From Cellulophaga tyrosinoxydans (GTDB taxonomy: Bacteria > Bacteroidota > Bacteroidia > Flavobacteriales > Flavobacteriaceae): a DNA stretch of 64,000 nt. Position numbers and translations under genes: made by a program. This document shows, one piece after another, positions 61,962 through 64,000 of this stretch (positions within the stretch are counted from its first letter, which is position 1; each line of letters starts with the position of its first letter). The notes below the pieces were generated by a model. The model saw only the letters and a list, made by a program, of their open reading frames with translations, had not been told where the DNA came from and did not search any database. The stretch is from assembly GCF_900176415.1 (NCBI RefSeq), contig NZ_FWXO01000001.1, positions 922,775-986,774 on the forward strand, given 5' to 3'.

Positions 61962-63161
61962 TTATTCTTCTCCAAAGTATTTTACCAGAAAATCCTTCTT
62001 TATGGAATAGTACCTACCTTTAGCATCGGTCAATCCCATTCCACCGTCTTGCCAGATGACTAATTTTCTATACGCCATGGAATTCTCTTGATTTACTAGT
62101 TTCCAATCTTTTTTGAGAATTTGCCGTAATTGGGTAAGATCTGTTTTAATTCTCGTGCGGTTTAATAGTTGTAGTGCATCTAAAGGACATAAGTGTATTT
62201 CATGTAGATCTAAGTTCTCAATGGCACTCCAAATAATACTCGCCAGTTCTTTCTCAACTCGGTTTCTATTGTTTTGCATTAAGTTTTCTAAAGCCTTAGT
62301 CTTTATCTGCGAAGCGGCGAACCACATGCGAGTGTTGTTGGGAGTAGTTAGTTTTCGATTTGTTAAATAGAATAGGAATGCAGGTATTTCAGCTTCAAGG
62401 GATTCTAGAAATTGGGTTTCTTCTTTTTTCAAGGAAGGTATTTTCAACACCCAGAAACGTGTTTCGTTAGTATCTATCTTGATAAAGTTATCCTCGTTAT
62501 TGCTACAAAGAATAAACTTTCCAAAGAACTCTACTTCACGCTTGTCCTTTCCCTTAGCTTCCAATTTATTGAAATTAGTGGTGCTTAAGTATTTGATCCG
62601 TTCAGTAAGCTCCTCCTTGTTAAAAAGCACCTCGTCGATACAGATTAAAAGTTTGTTCGCCCAATCCGCATTAAATTGACTACTGAAGCTATCATTGGTT
62701 AAATAGGTAAGATTATTATCAAACACTTTTTTTAACCATTTGAGAAAGGTGGTCTTACCTGTAGATCGTTCTTTGGATACCAAACATAATATGGGTAGTA
62801 TTTGAATTGGTTTTTCAAATAAGAGCTGCAAATAGTCTAGGCCTAAATTAAGCTGCTCTCCGAAAATATGCTCCAATAGTTGTAAGGTATATGGAAAAAC
62901 ACCTTCTTCAAGTTTATGGGGTAAAGGAGCATACGTGTTATAAAAACCATGGCATTCTTTTTTAAAGTTTAGATGGCTTGGAATACAGGTAAACCCATCA
63001 TATTTGGTTATGGTTCCGATAAAACTCTTTCCATGATCCTGGCGAATCGCCTCCAACGTCCATGGCACAATAATTTCGTTGAAGTGACCTGCAATAGTGG
63101 GCACATGTACTAATTTATAATAACTAGTACCTACCCGTATATAGACTATTTGTTTTTTCAT
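61962..63161 (-). CDS. SF3-type helicase / primase-associated ATPase of the element
   Basis: 399 residues from the ATG at 63161 (MKKQIVYIRVGT); a GTG at 63179 adds six residues. The ATPase domain (about 130-290) has a Walker A loop SKERSTGKTTFLKWL, Walker B KLLICIDEVLF and the sensor FILCSNNEDN. This is the pattern of P4-type or parvovirus-like SF3 helicases of mobile elements. It should unwind DNA at the element's origin, working with the downstream primase. The gene ends next to the iteron-like cluster. Confidence 0.82.
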   Translation of the reverse strand: MKKQIVYIRVGTSYYKLVHVPTIAGHFNEIIVPWTLEAIRQDHGKSFIGTITKYDGFTCIPSHLNFKKECHGFYNTYAPLPHKLEEGVFPYTLQLLEHIFGEQLNLGLDYLQLLFEKPIQILPILCLVSKERSTGKTTFLKWLKKVFDNNLTYLTNDSFSSQFNADWANKLLICIDEVLFNKEELTERIKYLSTTNFNKLEAKGKDKREVEFFGKFILCSNNEDNFIKIDTNETRFWVLKIPSLKKEETQFLESLEAEIPAFLFYLTNRKLTTPNNTRMWFAASQIKTKALENLMQNNRNRVEKELASIIWSAIENLDLHEIHLCPLDALQLLNRTRIKTDLTQLRQILKKDWKLVNQENSMAYRKLVIWQDGGMGLTDAKGRYYSIKKDFLVKYFGEE

Positions 63162-63251
63162 AATAAAGAAGATTGCCACCTGAAAAGGTGTAGTTAATGA
63201 ATTCCTGCCTAAAGGACTTTTATAAGCCTGACAGTAAAAAAATGTGATGTC

Positions 63252-63494
63252 CTAAAGTGTCTGAGGTGATACCTTGTTTTGAAGTAACCAATTCACAAGC
63301 TTTGTTTTCTCAAAAAACAGCAGTTTACCATTGGGTTTGGAGTGTGGAATTCTACCATTAGCTGTCAGTTTATACAAGAAACTTCTTGAAATCCCTGTAT
63401 AATCACAAGCTTCATCAAAGGTCAAAACTTCTTTTTGACCAACTAATAATTTTTCTAAACGATCTAGACGATCTAATACTAAAATTGTGTCCAT
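63252..63494 (-). CDS. Excisionase-like helix-turn-helix protein
   Basis: 80 residues. An HTH_17/MerR-like domain is visible: LTFDEACDYTGISRSFLYKLTANGRIPHSKPNGKLLFFEKTKLVNWL. The first 20 residues may be a short coiled coil. Such proteins control excision or replication in Bacteroidota mobile elements. It lies 90 bp upstream of the helicase gene on the same strand. Confidence 0.85.
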   Translation of the reverse strand: MDTILVLDRLDRLEKLLVGQKEVLTFDEACDYTGISRSFLYKLTANGRIPHSKPNGKLLFFEKTKLVNWLLQNKVSPQTL

Positions 63495-63866
63495 CTTAAA
63501 TAGATTTTAAGGTTATAAAATGAACAAAAGCGCTTTTGCTTTCCCTTATGGGAGTGATAGGATAAAAGTAGTAAAAGCAAGGGGTAAAAGAAGAAAATAG
63601 AATAGCAAGTTGTTCACAAATAATTGATTAACAAGTTGTTATGTCAATTTACGACAAAATAGACTAATTGAAATGTTTGCTAATTTAGTTTGATAGTGTA
63701 TGAATTCGAACAACTAACTTCTAACCTGATAATTTGTAGCCCTTAAATAGGTTTCGTTGACTTATGAACAATAGAAATAGTAAGTTTGAAATATTTTAAG
63801 GAGCTAAATTCTAAGATTTAAGGCGTATTGCCAAAAAATTAACCAGAATTAAAAAGATAAAAGTTC
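63495..63866. other. 372-bp regulatory gap with shared 14-mer
   Basis: The 14-mer ATTAACAAGTTGTT (63627-63640), seen also in the HTH-ImmA promoter, lies here with a second CAAGTTGTT at 63605-63613. A 26-codon forward ORF (63520-63600) is visible but has no support. It separates the excisionase-like gene from the integrase end. Confidence 0.4.
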
Positions 63867-64000
63867 TTAAAAAATACTTATTCTTTGGTTATATGTGTCC
63901 AAAACTTCATTAGGCAGTGATTTTAAATAGATCTGGGTTGTATTTAATTTACTATGGCCTAACATTGCAGAAATCGCTTGTAGGGGAATATCTTGTAACA
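63867..64000 (-). CDS. Tyrosine recombinase/integrase, C-terminal fragment
   Basis: Only the last 44 codons are inside the window; the frame runs off the right edge. The peptide holds AISAMLGHSKLNTTQIYL, the box II pattern of tyrosine recombinases with the catalytic His (GHS) and the nucleophile Tyr (QIY). The stop is at 63867-63869. This is expected to be the integrase of the tRNA-associated element, transcribed toward the element. The catalytic Arg of box I and the N-terminal domain are outside the window. Confidence 0.85.
   Translation of the reverse strand, partial: LQDIPLQAISAMLGHSKLNTTQIYLKSLPNEVLDTYNQRISIF

Larger units (their letters stand above)
53118..64000. mobile_element. Integrative mobilizable element at a tRNA, right end outside the window
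   Basis: From the tRNA to the window edge the genes belong to a mobile element: a tyrosine integrase (partial), excisionase-like HTH, SF3-type helicase, primase, MobC-like protein, relaxase, coiled-coil membrane protein and cargo. No type IV secretion genes are visible here, so transfer would rely on a helper element. The tRNA 3' end is the expected attachment site; the repeated copy that should mark the other end lies beyond 64000. Cargo: AvcD-like deaminase, multi-ubiquitin operon and an HTH-ImmA protein. Confidence 0.85.

Noticed and set aside
63520-63600. 26-codon forward ORF beside the excisionase-like gene
   Set aside because: Too short to support; it is Lys/Arg-rich with no promoter or conserved pattern visible to me.

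Overview
The window looks like the chromosome of a marine-type Flavobacteriaceae bacterium (Bacteroidota). The evidence is its low GC, families typical of that group (DUF6090, DUF6428, a carboxypeptidase-regulatory plus OMP beta-barrel receptor, many SPII lipoproteins), promoter boxes of the Bacteroidota form (TTG, about 20 nt, TAnnTTTG) and almost no Shine-Dalgarno signals. The species cannot be named from the sequence alone.

Region 1 to 53 kb is core chromosome. In order: a partial DUF2807-like secreted protein; RNase R; a 0.7 kb gap; rpiB with a CDF zinc exporter and an ElaA-type acetyltransferase; two tandem secreted paralogues with a YwqK-like repeat protein; an NlpC/P60 lipoprotein; an SRAP DNA-crosslink sensor, a DoxX-like protein and a dienelactone hydrolase; a bestrophin; an accessory stretch (14 to 19 kb) of single genes separated by palindromic and duplicated intergenic elements; RidA and S9 peptidase lipoproteins; rnpA and an S41 protease bracketed by arrays of hairpin repeats; M1 and S8 peptidases; an MBL hydrolase; a five-gene arsenic operon (arsR, DUF6428, GNAT, arsC-like, acr3); a large PAS histidine kinase with its receiver protein; a cation/proton antiporter; lepA; an outer-membrane receptor; an unusual radical SAM/Lgt-like operon; dusB; rbfA with a LolE-like permease; and methylmalonyl-CoA epimerase.

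The operon at 44.65 to 48.54 kb is the most unusual core locus. It encodes a TolB-like propeller lipoprotein, three related small membrane proteins (one only 59 aa), an Lgt homologue that appears to lack the catalytic His and Asn, and a radical SAM enzyme with the cysteine pattern of archaeal tetraether lipid synthase (Tes/MJ0619). An M28 peptidase lipoprotein is divergent to it. I infer a lipid or lipoprotein modification system.

From the CAU-anticodon tRNA at 53.1 kb to the right edge lies an integrative mobilizable element. Its backbone is a tyrosine integrase (cut by the window edge), an excisionase-like HTH protein, an SF3-type helicase, a CHC2/toprim primase, a MobC-like protein, a relaxase and a coiled-coil membrane protein. 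Its cargo is an anti-phage dCTP-deaminase-like protein (AvcD type), a three-gene multi-ubiquitin / ThiF E1 / DUF6527 operon, and an HTH-ImmA/IrrE fusion that probably controls the element or the cargo. The tRNA end is the likely attachment site; the far end is outside the window.
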